Below are positions 23,061 to 33,281 of a stretch of 64,000 nucleotides of DNA, one piece after another. The notes below the pieces were generated by a model. It saw nothing but the letters and a program-made list of their open reading frames with translations, was not told where the DNA came from and ran no database searches. A program made the position numbers and the translations under genes. Origin of the DNA: Rhodococcus rhodochrous (lineage in GTDB: Bacteria > Actinomycetota > Actinomycetes > Mycobacteriales > Mycobacteriaceae); contig NZ_CP027557.1 of NCBI RefSeq assembly GCF_014854695.1, positions 1,860,001 to 1,924,000 of the forward strand. Direction: 5' to 3'. Numbering within the stretch: position 1 is the first letter of the stretch; every line of letters begins with the position of its first letter.

Positions 23061-23420
23061 ATGACCAACATCCTCGACGTGTCCACGCCCGCGAAACGGT
23101 TCCGGCTGATCGCGATCTGGGAAGCGGTGACCTGGCTCGCCCTCCTGATCGCCATGTTCTTCAAGTGGGTGCTCGGCTACGAAGAGGCCATCGCGATCCC
23201 GGGCATGGTGCACGGCGTGGCCGGCTTCATCCCGTTCGTGCTCATCGCGCTCCTCACGGCGCTGTCGCTGAAGTGGGATCTCAAGACGACCTTCCTCGCC
23301 CTCGTCTCGAGCGTGCCCCCGTTCGGCACGATCGTCTTCGAGCGCTGGGCCGTGCGCACCGGCCGCCTCGGAGAGCTGTCCGCTCCCGCCACCCGCGAGG
23401 ACGCCACCACGACCGTCTGA
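23061..23420 (+). CDS. DUF3817 integral membrane protein
   Basis: 119 aa with about three transmembrane helices: IWEAVTWLALLIAMFFKWVL, GMVHGVAGFIPFVLIALLTAL and TTFLALVSSVPPFGTIVF. The GMVHG motif is characteristic of DUF3817 (YdzA-like). A second, distant member of the same family is encoded at 49310-49687. Small integral membrane protein of unknown role; no operon partner. Confidence 0.88.
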   Translation: MTNILDVSTPAKRFRLIAIWEAVTWLALLIAMFFKWVLGYEEAIAIPGMVHGVAGFIPFVLIALLTALSLKWDLKTTFLALVSSVPPFGTIVFERWAVRTGRLGELSAPATREDATTTV

Positions 23421-23484
23421 CCTCACGGCGACGTCCCCCGGTCCGCGCAGCACGATTCGGACTACTCGTGACAAACTGGTGGAC

Positions 23485-24426
23485 GTGACTCGACCCGGTT
23501 CCCGTCCAGCACGTTCTGCCGCCGTCGCCGCGGCGATGTCCGGCGCGGTGGATCTCTCACCGCTCAAGGAGAGGGCCTCCGCGCCGCCACCTCCGCCTCC
23601 GTCCGGTGGCGACGGTGCCGCACCCGGTGCCATCGCCCCGATCGTGGACGTCACCGAAGCGACGTTCGAGACCGAGGTGCTGCAGCGATCGATGCAGGTG
23701 CCCGTGATCGTCGACCTGTGGGCGACCTGGTGCGAGCCCTGCAAGCAGCTCTCACCCGTCCTCGAGAAGCTTGCGAACGAAGCCAACGGTGCGTGGGTCC
23801 TCGCGAAGGTCGACGTCGACGCGAACCCGCGGATCGCGCAGGCCTTCGGTGTCCAATCGGTGCCCACGGTCGTCGCGATCGCGGCCGGCCAGCCGCTCGC
23901 CGACTTCCAGGGCGTGCAGCCCGAGCCCGCACTGCGTCAGTGGCTCGACGCCATCCAGAACGCCGTTGCAGGCAAGCTGTCGGGCCCCCCCGGCGCCGAG
24001 CCGGAGGAACAGCCCGCCGACCCGCGTTTCGAGGCCGCCGAGCAGGCACTCGAGAACGGCGACTTCGAGGGCGCCGAGGCGGCCTACCAGCTCGTCCTGA
24101 ACTCCGAGCCGAACAACACCGAGGCGCAGGCCGCGCTACGACAGGTGCGTTTCCTGGCCCGTGCGAGCACGGTTCCCGAGGATGCGATCGAGCGCGCCGA
24201 TGCCGCCCCGAACGACCTCGAAGCCCAGTTCACGGCGGCCGACGCCGAACTGTTCGCGCAGCAGCCGGAGGCGGCCTTCGGTCGTCTCATCGAGTTCGTG
24301 CGTCGCAGCGCCGGGGACGAACGCACCGCGGCACGTACCCGGCTCCTCGAACTGTTCGAACTGTTCGATGCGGCGGATCCGGTCGTGGTGTCGTCGCGCC
24401 GCAAGCTCGCGATGGCCCTCTACTGA
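23485..24426 (+). CDS. Thioredoxin-domain protein with C-terminal TPR region (YbbN/CnoX-like)
   Basis: About 313 aa, homologue of Rv1324. The GTG giving MTRPGSRPAR is chosen by comparison; another GTG two codons upstream is possible. A Pro/Gly-rich N-terminal region is followed by a thioredoxin domain with active site VDLWATWCEPCKQLSPVL and cis-Pro loop SVPTVVAI. The C-terminal half has helical TPR-like repeats (RFEAAEQALENGDFEGAEAAYQLVL, RLIEFVRRSAGDERTAARTRLLELFEL). This layout matches E. coli CnoX/YbbN, a redox-holdase that protects proteins. Both Cys of CxxC are present here. Convergent with the zinc-peptidase gene. Confidence 0.92.
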   Translation: MTRPGSRPARSAAVAAAMSGAVDLSPLKERASAPPPPPPSGGDGAAPGAIAPIVDVTEATFETEVLQRSMQVPVIVDLWATWCEPCKQLSPVLEKLANEANGAWVLAKVDVDANPRIAQAFGVQSVPTVVAIAAGQPLADFQGVQPEPALRQWLDAIQNAVAGKLSGPPGAEPEEQPADPRFEAAEQALENGDFEGAEAAYQLVLNSEPNNTEAQAALRQVRFLARASTVPEDAIERADAAPNDLEAQFTAADAELFAQQPEAAFGRLIEFVRRSAGDERTAARTRLLELFELFDAADPVVVSSRRKLAMALY

Positions 24427-24445
24427 TCCGTACCGATCCGCCCAA

Positions 24446-24477
24446 CCGGCCGCTCACCACTCGTGGTGGGCGGCCGG
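24446..24477. terminator. Bidirectional terminator hairpin
   Basis: 15-position stem CCGGCCGCTCACCAC / GTGGTGGGCGGCCGG with a 2-base loop and one T-G pair, between the convergent thioredoxin and peptidase genes. Confidence 0.8.
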
Positions 24478-24484
24478 TGCCGTC

Positions 24485-25933
24485 TCAGCGGTACCGCCCG
24501 CTGCAGGCCGCCTCGCCGCCGAGGACGCCGGTGCGGAAGGCATCCACCCGGGCGAATCCGCTCGGCACCGTGTTGCCGTTGACGTCGCTCGCGGCCAGTC
24601 CGTCGGTGAGCAGGCCCGAGACCGCTTCGTCGAGGTCGCCGGGGGACAGCCACACGAGCACCTGGCTCGGGTCGACGTTCGAGGCAAGGGTGCTGTCCGG
24701 GCTCAGCGCGGCACTGATCACGCCCGACAAGCAGGCCGCCCGCAGCGCTGTGCGCGGCTCGGTGAGCGACTGGCCGGCCTCCTTCTGCACCGCGAGGGCA
24801 TAGCGGGAGGCGACGAGCACGTAGGCGTTGTAGTCGCCGCGGACACCGGGATCGAAGCCGCTTCCCGGCGGGGCGGCCGTACCGCGCTCGCTCAGTGCCT
24901 CCATGTCGACGCCCACGGTGTTCGTCGCGGGGCAGTACGACACCGGTGAGGTGGCCCGGGCATCCGAGCATCCGAGGTCGGCGCCCGACAGATCGAGTTG
25001 CGGCAGGGCGTCGAGGTCGAAGACCTGGTGGAACGACTCGAAGATCGCCTCGACCGACTCGTCGGTGACCGGCAGTTCGCCGTCGTCGGCGGAGTTGTAG
25101 TACTGCGGCAGGTCGGCGCGACGCGACTCGATCTCGGCGGCGTCGATGCGCGCACACGAGCCGGCCCCGTCGGTGAATCCGATCTGCACGGCCGTCACCC
25201 GTTCGAAGGCCGAGCCGTGGATCGAGTCGGGGTCGTTCGGATCGGCGTCGCGGAAGAGCACCATCGACGCGAGCACGTTGTTCAACCCGTCGGAAGTGTC
25301 GAGCTGGAAGTGCGTCGACCGGCCCTGCGCGACGTGCCGCATGAATGCCCCGGCGAAACAGTCGGCCTGCTGCTCGAACACGATGCCGGGATCGTCCTCG
25401 GCGACCAGCCCCGCCGAATGCTGGACGGCGTGCCCGTACTCGTGGGCGAGGACCGTCACCGCGGCCATCGGCCCGAAGCTGTCGATGAGCTGCGGCATGA
25501 GGTAGGTGCGGTCCCACCCGATCTCGTCGCCGCCGCTGCAGTAGGCCGCGTTGATGAAGTCGTAGGTGGGTTTACCGCAGAAACGCGGTCCCCGTCGCTC
25601 GGACGGATCCCACGACACGATCGTCTCGACCGGGCGGAAGGTGCCCCGGGCGACCGACGCGAACTCCTGACGCCAGTACTCCTCGATGTCGGCGATCGCG
25701 TTGCCGGCCAGGACGTCGACGGGACCGCCGTCGGTGTTCTCGATCTCGATGTCCGCATCGGGCACCCCGCTGCGCGGACCCGACGCCCCGGAGGTGACGG
25801 GCAGCCCCGCCACGGTGAAGGGGTTGTCGTAGATCGACACCGCCGTTCCTTCGATCCGCTGGGCGCATCCCGCCAGCAGGACGACGGTCAGTGCGGGCAC
25901 CACCAGTCGCGCGAACCGGTGCGTCCGTCGCAT
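24485..25933 (-). CDS. Lipoprotein neutral zinc metallopeptidase
   Basis: 482 aa. Signal peptide with lipobox LLAGC (Cys at residue 23), so it should be anchored outside the cytoplasmic membrane. The zinc motif HEYGH is at residues 164-168, followed by the Glu/Asp region VFEQQADCFAGAFMRHV, as in the YpfJ-type peptidases. Several Cys suggest disulfides (CGKPTYDF...YC, ACLSG). Substrate unknown. It is downstream of glgB on the same strand but separated by 28 bases, so it may belong to the same transcript. Confidence 0.88.
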   Translation of the reverse strand: MRRTHRFARLVVPALTVVLLAGCAQRIEGTAVSIYDNPFTVAGLPVTSGASGPRSGVPDADIEIENTDGGPVDVLAGNAIADIEEYWRQEFASVARGTFRPVETIVSWDPSERRGPRFCGKPTYDFINAAYCSGGDEIGWDRTYLMPQLIDSFGPMAAVTVLAHEYGHAVQHSAGLVAEDDPGIVFEQQADCFAGAFMRHVAQGRSTHFQLDTSDGLNNVLASMVLFRDADPNDPDSIHGSAFERVTAVQIGFTDGAGSCARIDAAEIESRRADLPQYYNSADDGELPVTDESVEAIFESFHQVFDLDALPQLDLSGADLGCSDARATSPVSYCPATNTVGVDMEALSERGTAAPPGSGFDPGVRGDYNAYVLVASRYALAVQKEAGQSLTEPRTALRAACLSGVISAALSPDSTLASNVDPSQVLVWLSPGDLDEAVSGLLTDGLAASDVNGNTVPSGFARVDAFRTGVLGGEAACSGRYR

Positions 25934-25961
25934 GTCGTTGTGCTCCTGTCGTCGAGCAGTG

Positions 25962-28172
25962 TCACCTCCGCAACGACAGCCAGATGGCGCCGTGCGCAGG
26001 CAAGGTCACCCGAGCCGAGGCGGGACGCCCGTGCCACGAATGTTCGTCCGCCTCCACGGCGCCGAAGTTGCCCGCTCCGTTGCCCTGGTAGGCGGTCGCG
26101 TCCGTGTTGAGGACTTCCTCCCACGTGCCCGGTTCGGGCAATCCGACACGATAGTCGCCGTAGGTCGTGCCCGAAAAGTTGTGCAGGCACGCGAGCACCG
26201 AGCCGTCGCTGCCGTAGCGCAGGAACGACAGGACGTTGTTGTGCGCGTCGTTGGCGTCGATCCACGAGTATCCGCCGGGCGTGGTGTCGAGCGTGTAGAG
26301 CGCCGGATGCGAGCGGTAGATGCCGTTGAGATCGCACACCAGCCGGTGGATACCGGCGTGGAGCGGCTCGTCGAGCTGCCACCAGTCGAGCCCGCGTTCC
26401 TCGGACCACTCGGCGACCTGCCCGAACTCCTGGCCCATGAACAGCAACTGCTTGCCGGGATGCGCCCACATGTAGGCGAGCATCGACCGCAGACCCGCGG
26501 CGCGTGTGGCGTCGTCGCCCGGCAGCCGCGTCCACAGCGTGCCCTTGCCGTGGACCACCTCGTCGTGGCTGATGGGAAGCACGAAGTTCTCGCTCCACGC
26601 GTACACGAGCGAGAAGGTGATCTCGTGGTGGTGATAGGTGCGGTGCACAGGATCGCGGCCGAGATAGCCGAGGGTGTCGTGCATCCAGCCCATGTTCCAC
26701 TTCATGCTGAACCCGAGCCCGCCGACGTTCGTCGAGCGGGTCACGCCCGGCCAGGAGGTCGATTCCTCCGCGACGGTCACGATCCCCGGATAATGCTTGT
26801 GGACGGTGGCGTTGAGTTCCTGCAGGAACGCGACGGCCTCGAGGTTCTCGCGCCCGCCGTAGATGTTCGGCGTCCAGCCGCCCTCGGGGCGCGAGTAGTC
26901 GAGATACAGCATCGAGGCCACGGCGTCGACGCGCAGACCGTCGATGTGGAACTCCTCGATCCAGTACAGGGCGTTGGCGACGAGGAAGTTCCGTACCTCG
27001 GGTCGGCCGTAGTCGAAAACATAAGTGCCCCAGTCCAGCTGCTCACCGCGACGCGGATCGGGATGTTCGTACTGGGGGCTGCCGTCGAAGCGCGCGAGCG
27101 CCCACTCGTCCTTCGGGAAGTGGGCGGGCACCCAGTCCATGATCACGCCGATCCCGGCGGCGTGGAGACGGTCGACGAACGCGCGGAACTCGTCGGGAGT
27201 GCCGAACCGGGAGGTGGGAGCGTAGTAGGAGGTGACCTGGTAGCCCCACGACCCGCCGAAGGGATGCTCGGCGACCGGCAGCAGTTCGACGTGCGTGAAT
27301 CCGGTCTCGAGGATGTACTCGGCCAGCTGATCGGCGAGTTCGACGTAGTTCAGGCCCGGGCGCCACGAACCGAGGTGCACCTCGTAGACCGCCATCGGTT
27401 CCTGCCAGGGCTGCGCCTTCTCGCGGGTCGCAACCCAGTCGTCGTCGTTCCAGGTGTAACGACTCTCGGTGACCTTCGACGCGGTCGCGGGGGGCACCTC
27501 GGTGGCGAACGCCATCGGATCGGCTTTGTCGCGGACGGATCCGTCGCGGCCGTGCACCCGGTACTTGTACAGCGCGCCCGGTTCGACACCGGGAACGAAG
27601 ACCTCCCAGACACCGCTCGAGCCGAGCACCCGCATCGGGGTGGTGCGCCCACCCCAGCCGTCGAAGTCGCCGGTGACGGTGACCCCGCGTGCGCCCGGTG
27701 CCCACACGGCGAAGGACGTGCCCGTCACCGGGCCGTCCGGGGTCTCGTAGGTCCGCGGGTGGGCCCCGAGCACCTCCCACAGCCGTTCGTGCCGGCCCTC
27801 GCTCAGCAGGTGACGGTCGAGTTCGCCCAGCGTCGGCATGAAGCGGTAGCCGTCCGCGACGACCTCGACGTGATCGAACGGGTAGGTCACCACGAGCCGG
27901 TAGTCGGCGAGATCGAAGACCGGGATCAGGGCGCTGAAGACGTCCTCGCCCACGGGTTCGAGCGGATGGTCGCGACCACCGATCCGCGCGGCGACCTTCT
28001 CTGCCCCGGGGCGCAGCGCCCGGATGACCGTCCCCTCCGGATGCGGATGGGCCCCGAGCACCGCGTGCGGATCGTGGTGCTCACCGGCGGCGAGCAGGTC
28101 GAGGTCCTCCGGTCGCGGGCTGTGGCGCCGGCGCGGAACATCGGCGCCCGGCGTCTGGGGCGGCACGGTCAC
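25962..28172 (-). CDS. glgB: 1,4-alpha-glucan branching enzyme
   Basis: 736 aa, the normal length for GH13 branching enzymes. An N-terminal carbohydrate-binding module is followed by another ([28 protein letters not shown]) and the catalytic barrel. Nucleophile Asp about residue 416 in [17 protein letters not shown]; general acid Glu in [11 protein letters not shown]; stabilising Asp in [12 protein letters not shown]. The GTG start has AGGAGG 5 bases before it and overlaps the glgE stop by GTGA. It introduces alpha-1,6 branches into GlgE-built glucan. The open frame continuing another 637 codons upstream is antisense to nothing useful; it only shadows glgE. Confidence 0.97.
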   Translation of the reverse strand: MTVPPQTPGADVPRRRHSPRPEDLDLLAAGEHHDPHAVLGAHPHPEGTVIRALRPGAEKVAARIGGRDHPLEPVGEDVFSALIPVFDLADYRLVVTYPFDHVEVVADGYRFMPTLGELDRHLLSEGRHERLWEVLGAHPRTYETPDGPVTGTSFAVWAPGARGVTVTGDFDGWGGRTTPMRVLGSSGVWEVFVPGVEPGALYKYRVHGRDGSVRDKADPMAFATEVPPATASKVTESRYTWNDDDWVATREKAQPWQEPMAVYEVHLGSWRPGLNYVELADQLAEYILETGFTHVELLPVAEHPFGGSWGYQVTSYYAPTSRFGTPDEFRAFVDRLHAAGIGVIMDWVPAHFPKDEWALARFDGSPQYEHPDPRRGEQLDWGTYVFDYGRPEVRNFLVANALYWIEEFHIDGLRVDAVASMLYLDYSRPEGGWTPNIYGGRENLEAVAFLQELNATVHKHYPGIVTVAEESTSWPGVTRSTNVGGLGFSMKWNMGWMHDTLGYLGRDPVHRTYHHHEITFSLVYAWSENFVLPISHDEVVHGKGTLWTRLPGDDATRAAGLRSMLAYMWAHPGKQLLFMGQEFGQVAEWSEERGLDWWQLDEPLHAGIHRLVCDLNGIYRSHPALYTLDTTPGGYSWIDANDAHNNVLSFLRYGSDGSVLACLHNFSGTTYGDYRVGLPEPGTWEEVLNTDATAYQGNGAGNFGAVEADEHSWHGRPASARVTLPAHGAIWLSLRR

Positions 28173-30187
28173 GACTGCCTCCTGTAGGCGAGCGTTGTGC
28201 GGGTGGGAATGCCGATCGGGGGCAGGACCAGGATGTGCGCCACCGCCCGCCACGGCTCGAGGCGCACGTAGTTGGCCTGTCCCCACGAGTACTGTTCCCC
28301 ACTCACCTCGTCGTAAACGGGGAAGTGGTCGTGCCAGTCGTGTCCGATCGCCGGCATGTCGAGCCAGACCGTGCCCTGCTCGGCCCCGTAGGGGTTGAGG
28401 TTGATCACCGTGAGCACGCAGTCCCCGGTGGACGGATCGAACTTCGAGTAGGCGATCAGCGCGTCGTTGTCGACGTGGTGGAAGGTGATGTTGCGCAGTT
28501 GCTGCAATGCCGGGTGGGCGCGCCGGATGCGGTTGAGGGTGGTCAGCCACGGTTCGAGCGACTCGCCGCGCCGGCGTGCCTCGTCGTATCGGCGTGGCCG
28601 CAACTGGTACTTCTCCGAGTCGAGGTACTCCTCGCTGCCCGGTCGCACCGCGAGGTGCTCGAACAGTTCGTACCCCGAGTACACACCCCACGAGGGAGCC
28701 AGGGTGGCGGCGAGCGCCGCGCGCAGCGCGAACATGCCCGGCCCGCCGTGCTGCAGCGTCTCGTGCAGGATATCGGGGGTGTTGACGAACAGGTTCGGCC
28801 TGGCCTCGTCGGCCTTCGCGGCGATCTCGGTACCGAACTCGGTGAGCTCCCATTTCGCGACCCGCCACGTGAAATACGTGTACGACTGCGTGAATCCGCG
28901 TCGTGCGAGCCCGTACATGCGGGCGGGGCGGGTGAAGGCCTCCGACAGGAACAGCACGTCGGGATCGGTGCGCTTGATCTCGGCGATGAGCTGCTCCCAG
29001 AAGTTCGGGGGCTTGGTGTGCGGATTGTCGACGCGGAAGATGTCGACGCCCAACCGGATCCAGTGCCGGACCACACGCAGGACCTCGGCGTAGATGCCCT
29101 CGGGGTCGTCGTCGAAGTTGATCGGATAGATGTCCTGGTACTTCTTCGGCGGGTTCTCCGCGTACGCGATCGTGCCGTCGGGCAGCACGGTGAACCATTC
29201 CGGATGCTCCCGGGCCCACGGGTGGTCGGGGGCGCACTGCAGGGCGAGATCGAGTGCGACCTCGAGCTCGAGTTCCTTCGCTCGGGCGATGAAATCGCGG
29301 AAGTCCTGCTCGGTGCCGAGTTCGGGGTGGACGGCGTCGTGACCGCCCTCGTCGGAGCCGATCGCCCAGGGCGACCCGACGTCGTTCGGGCCGGCGACGA
29401 GAGTGTTGTTCGGTCCCTTGCGGTTGACCTTGCCGATCGGATGGATCGGGGGGAGGTAGACGACGTCGAATCCCATCGCCGCGATGCGTGGGAGATCGCC
29501 GGCGGCCGTGGCGAAGGTGCCGTGCCGCGGGGTTCCGTCCTCGTGCCAGCCTCCGGTGGACCGGGGGAAGAACTCGTACCAGGAGCCGAACAGTGCGCGG
29601 CGACGATCGACGAACGCCGTGAACGCCTTTCCGCGGGTGACCAGCTCGCGGAGGGGATGGGCGCGGAGGATCTCGGTGACGTCGGGGGAGAAGGCCGGGG
29701 CGATACGCTCGGCCAGCGATCGATCGGACCGCAGGGACGCAGCGACCGCGAGCAGAGCGGGGCGGTTGCCGCGCGGTGCGCCCTTGGCGGCCTTCTCGAA
29801 GATCCGTGCGCCGACCTCGAGATCGTTCGCGAGTTCGGTGGCGTCCTGCCCGGCGTCCGTCTTCGCGGTGACCGCGTGCCGCCAGGTCGCCACCGGGTCG
29901 CTCCATGCCTCGACCCGGTAGGTCCACGCCCCGACGCTCGTGGGGGAGAAGGTGGCGTGGAAGGTGTCGGGTTCGGTGCCCGGAACCATCGGGATCCGCA
30001 CCAGCCTGCCGGCGGATTCGGGGTCGTCGGCCGGTCCTCGGACGGCGAGTGTCGCGGCGATCGCGTCGTGGCCCTCGCGCCACACGACGGCGGAGACCGG
30101 CACCACCTCCCCGACGACCGCCTTCGTCGGATAACGCCCTCCGTCGATGGAGGGTTGTACGTCGTCGATGGCGAGCCGACCTGTCAC
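28169..30187 (-). CDS. glgE: Alpha-1,4-glucan:maltose-1-phosphate maltosyltransferase
   Basis: 672 aa GH13_3 enzyme that extends alpha-glucan with maltose from maltose-1-phosphate. Recognised by [31 protein letters not shown] at the start, the barrel motifs [18 protein letters not shown] and [15 protein letters not shown] (nucleophile Asp about residue 387), and [11 protein letters not shown] (acid Glu). I chose the GTG with GGAG 6 bases upstream; an alternative GTG adds 24 residues without a ribosome site. Co-translated with glgB. GlgE is a known drug target in M. tuberculosis because its substrate is toxic when it accumulates. Confidence 0.95.
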   Translation of the reverse strand: MTGRLAIDDVQPSIDGGRYPTKAVVGEVVPVSAVVWREGHDAIAATLAVRGPADDPESAGRLVRIPMVPGTEPDTFHATFSPTSVGAWTYRVEAWSDPVATWRHAVTAKTDAGQDATELANDLEVGARIFEKAAKGAPRGNRPALLAVAASLRSDRSLAERIAPAFSPDVTEILRAHPLRELVTRGKAFTAFVDRRRALFGSWYEFFPRSTGGWHEDGTPRHGTFATAAGDLPRIAAMGFDVVYLPPIHPIGKVNRKGPNNTLVAGPNDVGSPWAIGSDEGGHDAVHPELGTEQDFRDFIARAKELELEVALDLALQCAPDHPWAREHPEWFTVLPDGTIAYAENPPKKYQDIYPINFDDDPEGIYAEVLRVVRHWIRLGVDIFRVDNPHTKPPNFWEQLIAEIKRTDPDVLFLSEAFTRPARMYGLARRGFTQSYTYFTWRVAKWELTEFGTEIAAKADEARPNLFVNTPDILHETLQHGGPGMFALRAALAATLAPSWGVYSGYELFEHLAVRPGSEEYLDSEKYQLRPRRYDEARRRGESLEPWLTTLNRIRRAHPALQQLRNITFHHVDNDALIAYSKFDPSTGDCVLTVINLNPYGAEQGTVWLDMPAIGHDWHDHFPVYDEVSGEQYSWGQANYVRLEPWRAVAHILVLPPIGIPTRTTLAYRRQS

Positions 30188-30330
30188 GCTAGCTCCGTTC
30201 CGTGCGGGTCCGAGTGGACGAGCAGGGCCGATGGGGGCAACGACCGTGTCTCGAACCACCGTAATGGAGGTCGCGCCGCGGGGCTGTGCATGCGGCGGGA
30301 CCCGCGAAGGATCCCCTCTGCAGCACCGAA

Positions 30331-30358
30331 ATTATCTGTAACTCAGCGTTCACTTCAA
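30331..30358 (-). promoter_or_regulatory. Candidate glgEB promoter
   Basis: On the minus strand, TTGAAG and GATAAT with a 16-base spacer, about 140 bases before the preferred glgE start. The best sigma-70-like match in the glgE upstream region. Confidence 0.45.
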
Positions 30359-30445
30359 TTGATCGGACGGCAACATCCCGCTCCCTACTGTTTGTTCTGC
30401 AAGACAACAACAGCCTCCCCGGAGGCACGACGAAGGGAAGAACAC

Positions 30446-30514
30446 ATGGGTCTGGTTGCCGGTCTGATCGGAGTCGTCGGAGACCTGCTGCACCTGCTCC
30501 TCGGCGGACTCTGA
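30446..30514 (+). CDS. Small hydrophobic peptide (22 aa), candidate gene
   Basis: ATG with an AAGGGAAG ribosome site 5 bases before it encodes MGLVAGLIGVVGDLLHLLLG + GL, then TGA. The peptide is almost entirely Leu/Val/Gly/Ile with one Asp and one His, and plotted as a helix the Asp and His fall on one face, so it should insert into or lie on a membrane. Two strong hairpins follow directly, so the unit looks like a free-standing gene with its own end. A -10-like TACTGT lies at 30386. I do not recognise it. It could be a membrane-active peptide, a toxin-like peptide or a leader peptide; too short for a safe family call. Confidence 0.45.
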   Translation: MGLVAGLIGVVGDLLHLLLGGL

Positions 30515-30521
30515 GTCCACC

Positions 30522-30540
30522 GGCCGACGGGGGGTCGGCC
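30522..30540 (+). terminator. Hairpin directly after the small peptide ORF
   Basis: 7-bp stem GGCCGAC / GTCGGCC with a GGGGG loop, 8 bases after the stop codon. Confidence 0.6.
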
Positions 30541-30550
30541 ACAGGAGAGA

Positions 30551-30580
30551 AGGCCCCGCGGTGTGCACGCCGCGGGGCCT
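30551..30580. terminator. Second, stronger hairpin before glgP
   Basis: 11-bp perfect stem AGGCCCCGCGG / CCGCGGGGCCT with an 8-base loop. It isolates the small ORF from glgP, whose own start is about 100 bases further on. Confidence 0.75.
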
Positions 30581-30683
30581 CTCCGTGTGCCGGGCGATCC
30601 CGTCCGCGACCGGCGTGGATGCGGGCACGTGAGATCGGCCGCCCGGCCGTCACGAAGCGTCCGCGGTCGGTAGTGTTCACCCC

Positions 30684-33260
30684 GTGAAAGCACTGCGCCG
30701 GTTCACCGTACGAGCCCACCTTCCCGAGCGGCTGGCTGCGCTGGGAGCCCTGACGGCCAACCTCAGATGGTCGTGGCACCCGCAGACCCAGGACCTGTTC
30801 GAATCGGTCGACCCGGACCTGTGGCGCCGGTGCAGCAACGACCCCGTCCGGCTGCTCGGCGAGGTGCCGCCCGCCCGACTCGACGCGCTCGCCGAGGACG
30901 GCGACTTCCTCGCCCGGCTCGACGCCGCCGCCGCCGACCTCGAGCACTACCTCACCCGACCCCGCTGGTTCCAGGAACAACAGGAGCGCGGCACGACACT
31001 GCCCGCCGGCATCGCCTACTTCTCCATGGAGTTCGGTGTCACCGAGGTTCTGCCGAACTACTCCGGCGGTCTCGGCATCCTCGCCGGCGACCACCTGAAG
31101 GCCGCCTCCGATCTCGGCCTGCCGCTCATCGGCGTCGGCCTGCTCTACCGCTCCGGCTACTTCCGGCAGTCGCTCAGCGCCGACGGTTGGCAGATGGAGC
31201 ACTACCCCTCCTACGACCCGCAGGGCCTGCCGCTGCGACTGCTCACCGAGTCCGACGGCACCGCAGCGCTCGTGCAGGTCGCCGTGCCGGGCGGACGCAC
31301 ACTCGATGCGCGGATCTGGATCGCCCAGGTCGGGCGCGTCCCACTGCTGCTGCTCGACTCCGACATCCCGTCCAACGACGAGGAGCTGTGCGGGGTCACC
31401 GACCGCCTCTACGGCGGCGACCAGGACCACCGGATCAAGCAGGAGATCCTCGCCGGCGTCGGCGGTGTCCGCGCCGTGCGCGCCTACACGCGCATCCACG
31501 GCCTGCCCGACCCCGACGTCTTCCACATGAACGAGGGACACGCCGGCTTCCTCGGCGCCGAACGCATCCGCGAACTCGTCACCGGCGCCGGCCTCGACTT
31601 CGACGAGGCGCTCGCCGCCGTGCGGGCCGGCACGGTCTTCACCACCCACACCCCCGTGCCCGCGGGCATCGACCGCTTCCCGATCGATCTCGTGCGTCAC
31701 TACTTCTCGGGCACCAACGGCGAGAACGAGTCGGCACTGCTGCCCGGCCTCACCGTCGACCGCATCCTCGCGCTCGGACGCGAGAGCAACCCGAACGTGT
31801 TCAACATGGCCCATCTCGGTCTGCGCCTCGGCCAGCGCTGCAACGGCGTGTCGAAGCTGCACGGCGAGGTCAGCCGCGGCATGTTCGAAGGACTGTGGCC
31901 CGGATTCGACGCCGCCGAGGTGCCGATCGGCTCGGTCACCAACGGTGTGCACGCCCCCACCTGGGCCGCGCGCGAATGGATCGCGCTCGCCAACCGCCTC
32001 GCCGGACCCGACCGGGTCGAGGAGGCCCGCGGCTGGGAACTGCTCCAGACCATCGACCGCAAGGAGCTGTGGTCGACCCGCAACACGCTGCGCGCCCAGC
32101 TCGTCGCCGAGGTGCGTCGCAGACTGCGCGAGTCGTGGCTCGAACGCGGCGCCACCGAGGCCGAACTGGGCTGGATCGAGTCGGTCTTCGATCCGAACGT
32201 GCTCACCGTCGGGTTCGCGCGGCGCGTGCCCACCTACAAGCGCCTCACCCTGATGCTGCGCGACCCCGAGCGGCTGCGCGCGCTGCTGCTGGACGACGAA
32301 CGACCCGTGCAGCTCGTCGTCGCCGGCAAGAGCCACCCCGCCGACGACGGAGGTAAAGCACTCATCCAGCAGGTCGTGCGGTTCGCCGACGAGTACGACG
32401 TACGGCACCGCATCGTCTTCCTGCCCAACTACGACATGTCGATGGCCCGCTATCTGTACTGGGGTTGCGATGTGTGGCTGAACAACCCGCTGCGCCCGCT
32501 CGAGGCGTGCGGCACGTCGGGCATGAAGTCGGCCCTCAACGGCGGTCTCAACCTGTCCATCCGCGACGGATGGTGGGACGAGATGTTCGACGGCGAGAAC
32601 GGCTGGGCCATCCCCACCGCCGACGGCGTCGACGACATCCGCCGCGACGACCTCGAGGCCGCCGCGCTGTACGAGTTGCTCGAACGCTCGGTGCTGCCGC
32701 GCTTCTACGACCGCGACCCCGACGGTGTGCCGGCCCGCTGGATCGAGATGGTGCGCCACACGCTCGAGAATCTCGGCCCGAAGGTGCTCGCCTCGCGCAT
32801 GGTGCGCGACTACGCCGTCGACTACTACATCCCCGCTGCCGCCGCGGCCGCGAAGGTGACCGCCGACGACTACGCGGGTGCACGGGCGCTGGCCGATTAC
32901 CGGCACCGCATCGAGGCGGCGTGGCCGGGAGTGCGTGTCGCGCAGGTCGATTCGACGCCGATTCCGGACGTGCCGCAGATCGGCCTGCCGCTGGGGCTGA
33001 CCGCGCACGTCCAGCTCGGCGACCTGACCCCGGAAGATGTCGAGGTGCAGGCCGTGGTCGGGCGGGTGAGCTCCGACGACACGATCGGCGACCCCGTCAC
33101 CGTGCCGATGGAACACATCGGCACCGACCCGTTGGGGGAGGAGTTCACCGCGACGGTGCCGCTGCCGCTCGCCGGCGCCGTCGGTTACACGGTGCGGGTG
33201 CTGCCCAAGCACGGCCTGCTCGCCTCACCCGCGGAACTCGGGATGGTCGCGCTCCCGTAG
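30684..33260 (+). CDS. glgP: Alpha-glucan (maltodextrin/glycogen) phosphorylase
   Basis: 858 aa from GTG (MKALRRFTVRAHLPERLAAL). It is of the GT35 'alpha-glucan phosphorylase' subtype with the N-terminal DUF3417 region (LRWSWHPQTQDLFESVDPDLW). Core motifs include YFSMEFGVTEVLPNYSGGLGILAGDHLKAASDLGLPL, VFHMNEGHAGFLG and the pyridoxal phosphate lysine about residue 615 in CGTSGMKSALNG. It releases glucose-1-phosphate from glucan chains. Divergent from glgEB, giving build-up and breakdown of the same polymer side by side, as in M. tuberculosis. Confidence 0.96.
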   Translation: MKALRRFTVRAHLPERLAALGALTANLRWSWHPQTQDLFESVDPDLWRRCSNDPVRLLGEVPPARLDALAEDGDFLARLDAAAADLEHYLTRPRWFQEQQERGTTLPAGIAYFSMEFGVTEVLPNYSGGLGILAGDHLKAASDLGLPLIGVGLLYRSGYFRQSLSADGWQMEHYPSYDPQGLPLRLLTESDGTAALVQVAVPGGRTLDARIWIAQVGRVPLLLLDSDIPSNDEELCGVTDRLYGGDQDHRIKQEILAGVGGVRAVRAYTRIHGLPDPDVFHMNEGHAGFLGAERIRELVTGAGLDFDEALAAVRAGTVFTTHTPVPAGIDRFPIDLVRHYFSGTNGENESALLPGLTVDRILALGRESNPNVFNMAHLGLRLGQRCNGVSKLHGEVSRGMFEGLWPGFDAAEVPIGSVTNGVHAPTWAAREWIALANRLAGPDRVEEARGWELLQTIDRKELWSTRNTLRAQLVAEVRRRLRESWLERGATEAELGWIESVFDPNVLTVGFARRVPTYKRLTLMLRDPERLRALLLDDERPVQLVVAGKSHPADDGGKALIQQVVRFADEYDVRHRIVFLPNYDMSMARYLYWGCDVWLNNPLRPLEACGTSGMKSALNGGLNLSIRDGWWDEMFDGENGWAIPTADGVDDIRRDDLEAAALYELLERSVLPRFYDRDPDGVPARWIEMVRHTLENLGPKVLASRMVRDYAVDYYIPAAAAAAKVTADDYAGARALADYRHRIEAAWPGVRVAQVDSTPIPDVPQIGLPLGLTAHVQLGDLTPEDVEVQAVVGRVSSDDTIGDPVTVPMEHIGTDPLGEEFTATVPLPLAGAVGYTVRVLPKHGLLASPAELGMVALP

Positions 33261-33281
33261 GAGACCGGACCCGCCGGGTAC

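Noticed and set aside
28173-30083. N-terminal 637-codon extension of the glgB frame
   Set aside because: It lies within glgE in another frame, has low-complexity Arg/Pro/Gly composition and no homology signs. The GTG with AGGAGG is the real glgB start.
28235-30445. Long plus-strand frame opposite glgE
   Set aside because: Shadow of glgE; only its last 22 codons, from the ATG with a ribosome site, look like a gene.
30189-33212. 1007-codon minus-strand frame opposite glgP
   Set aside because: Antisense shadow of glgP with unnatural amino acid composition and no motifs.
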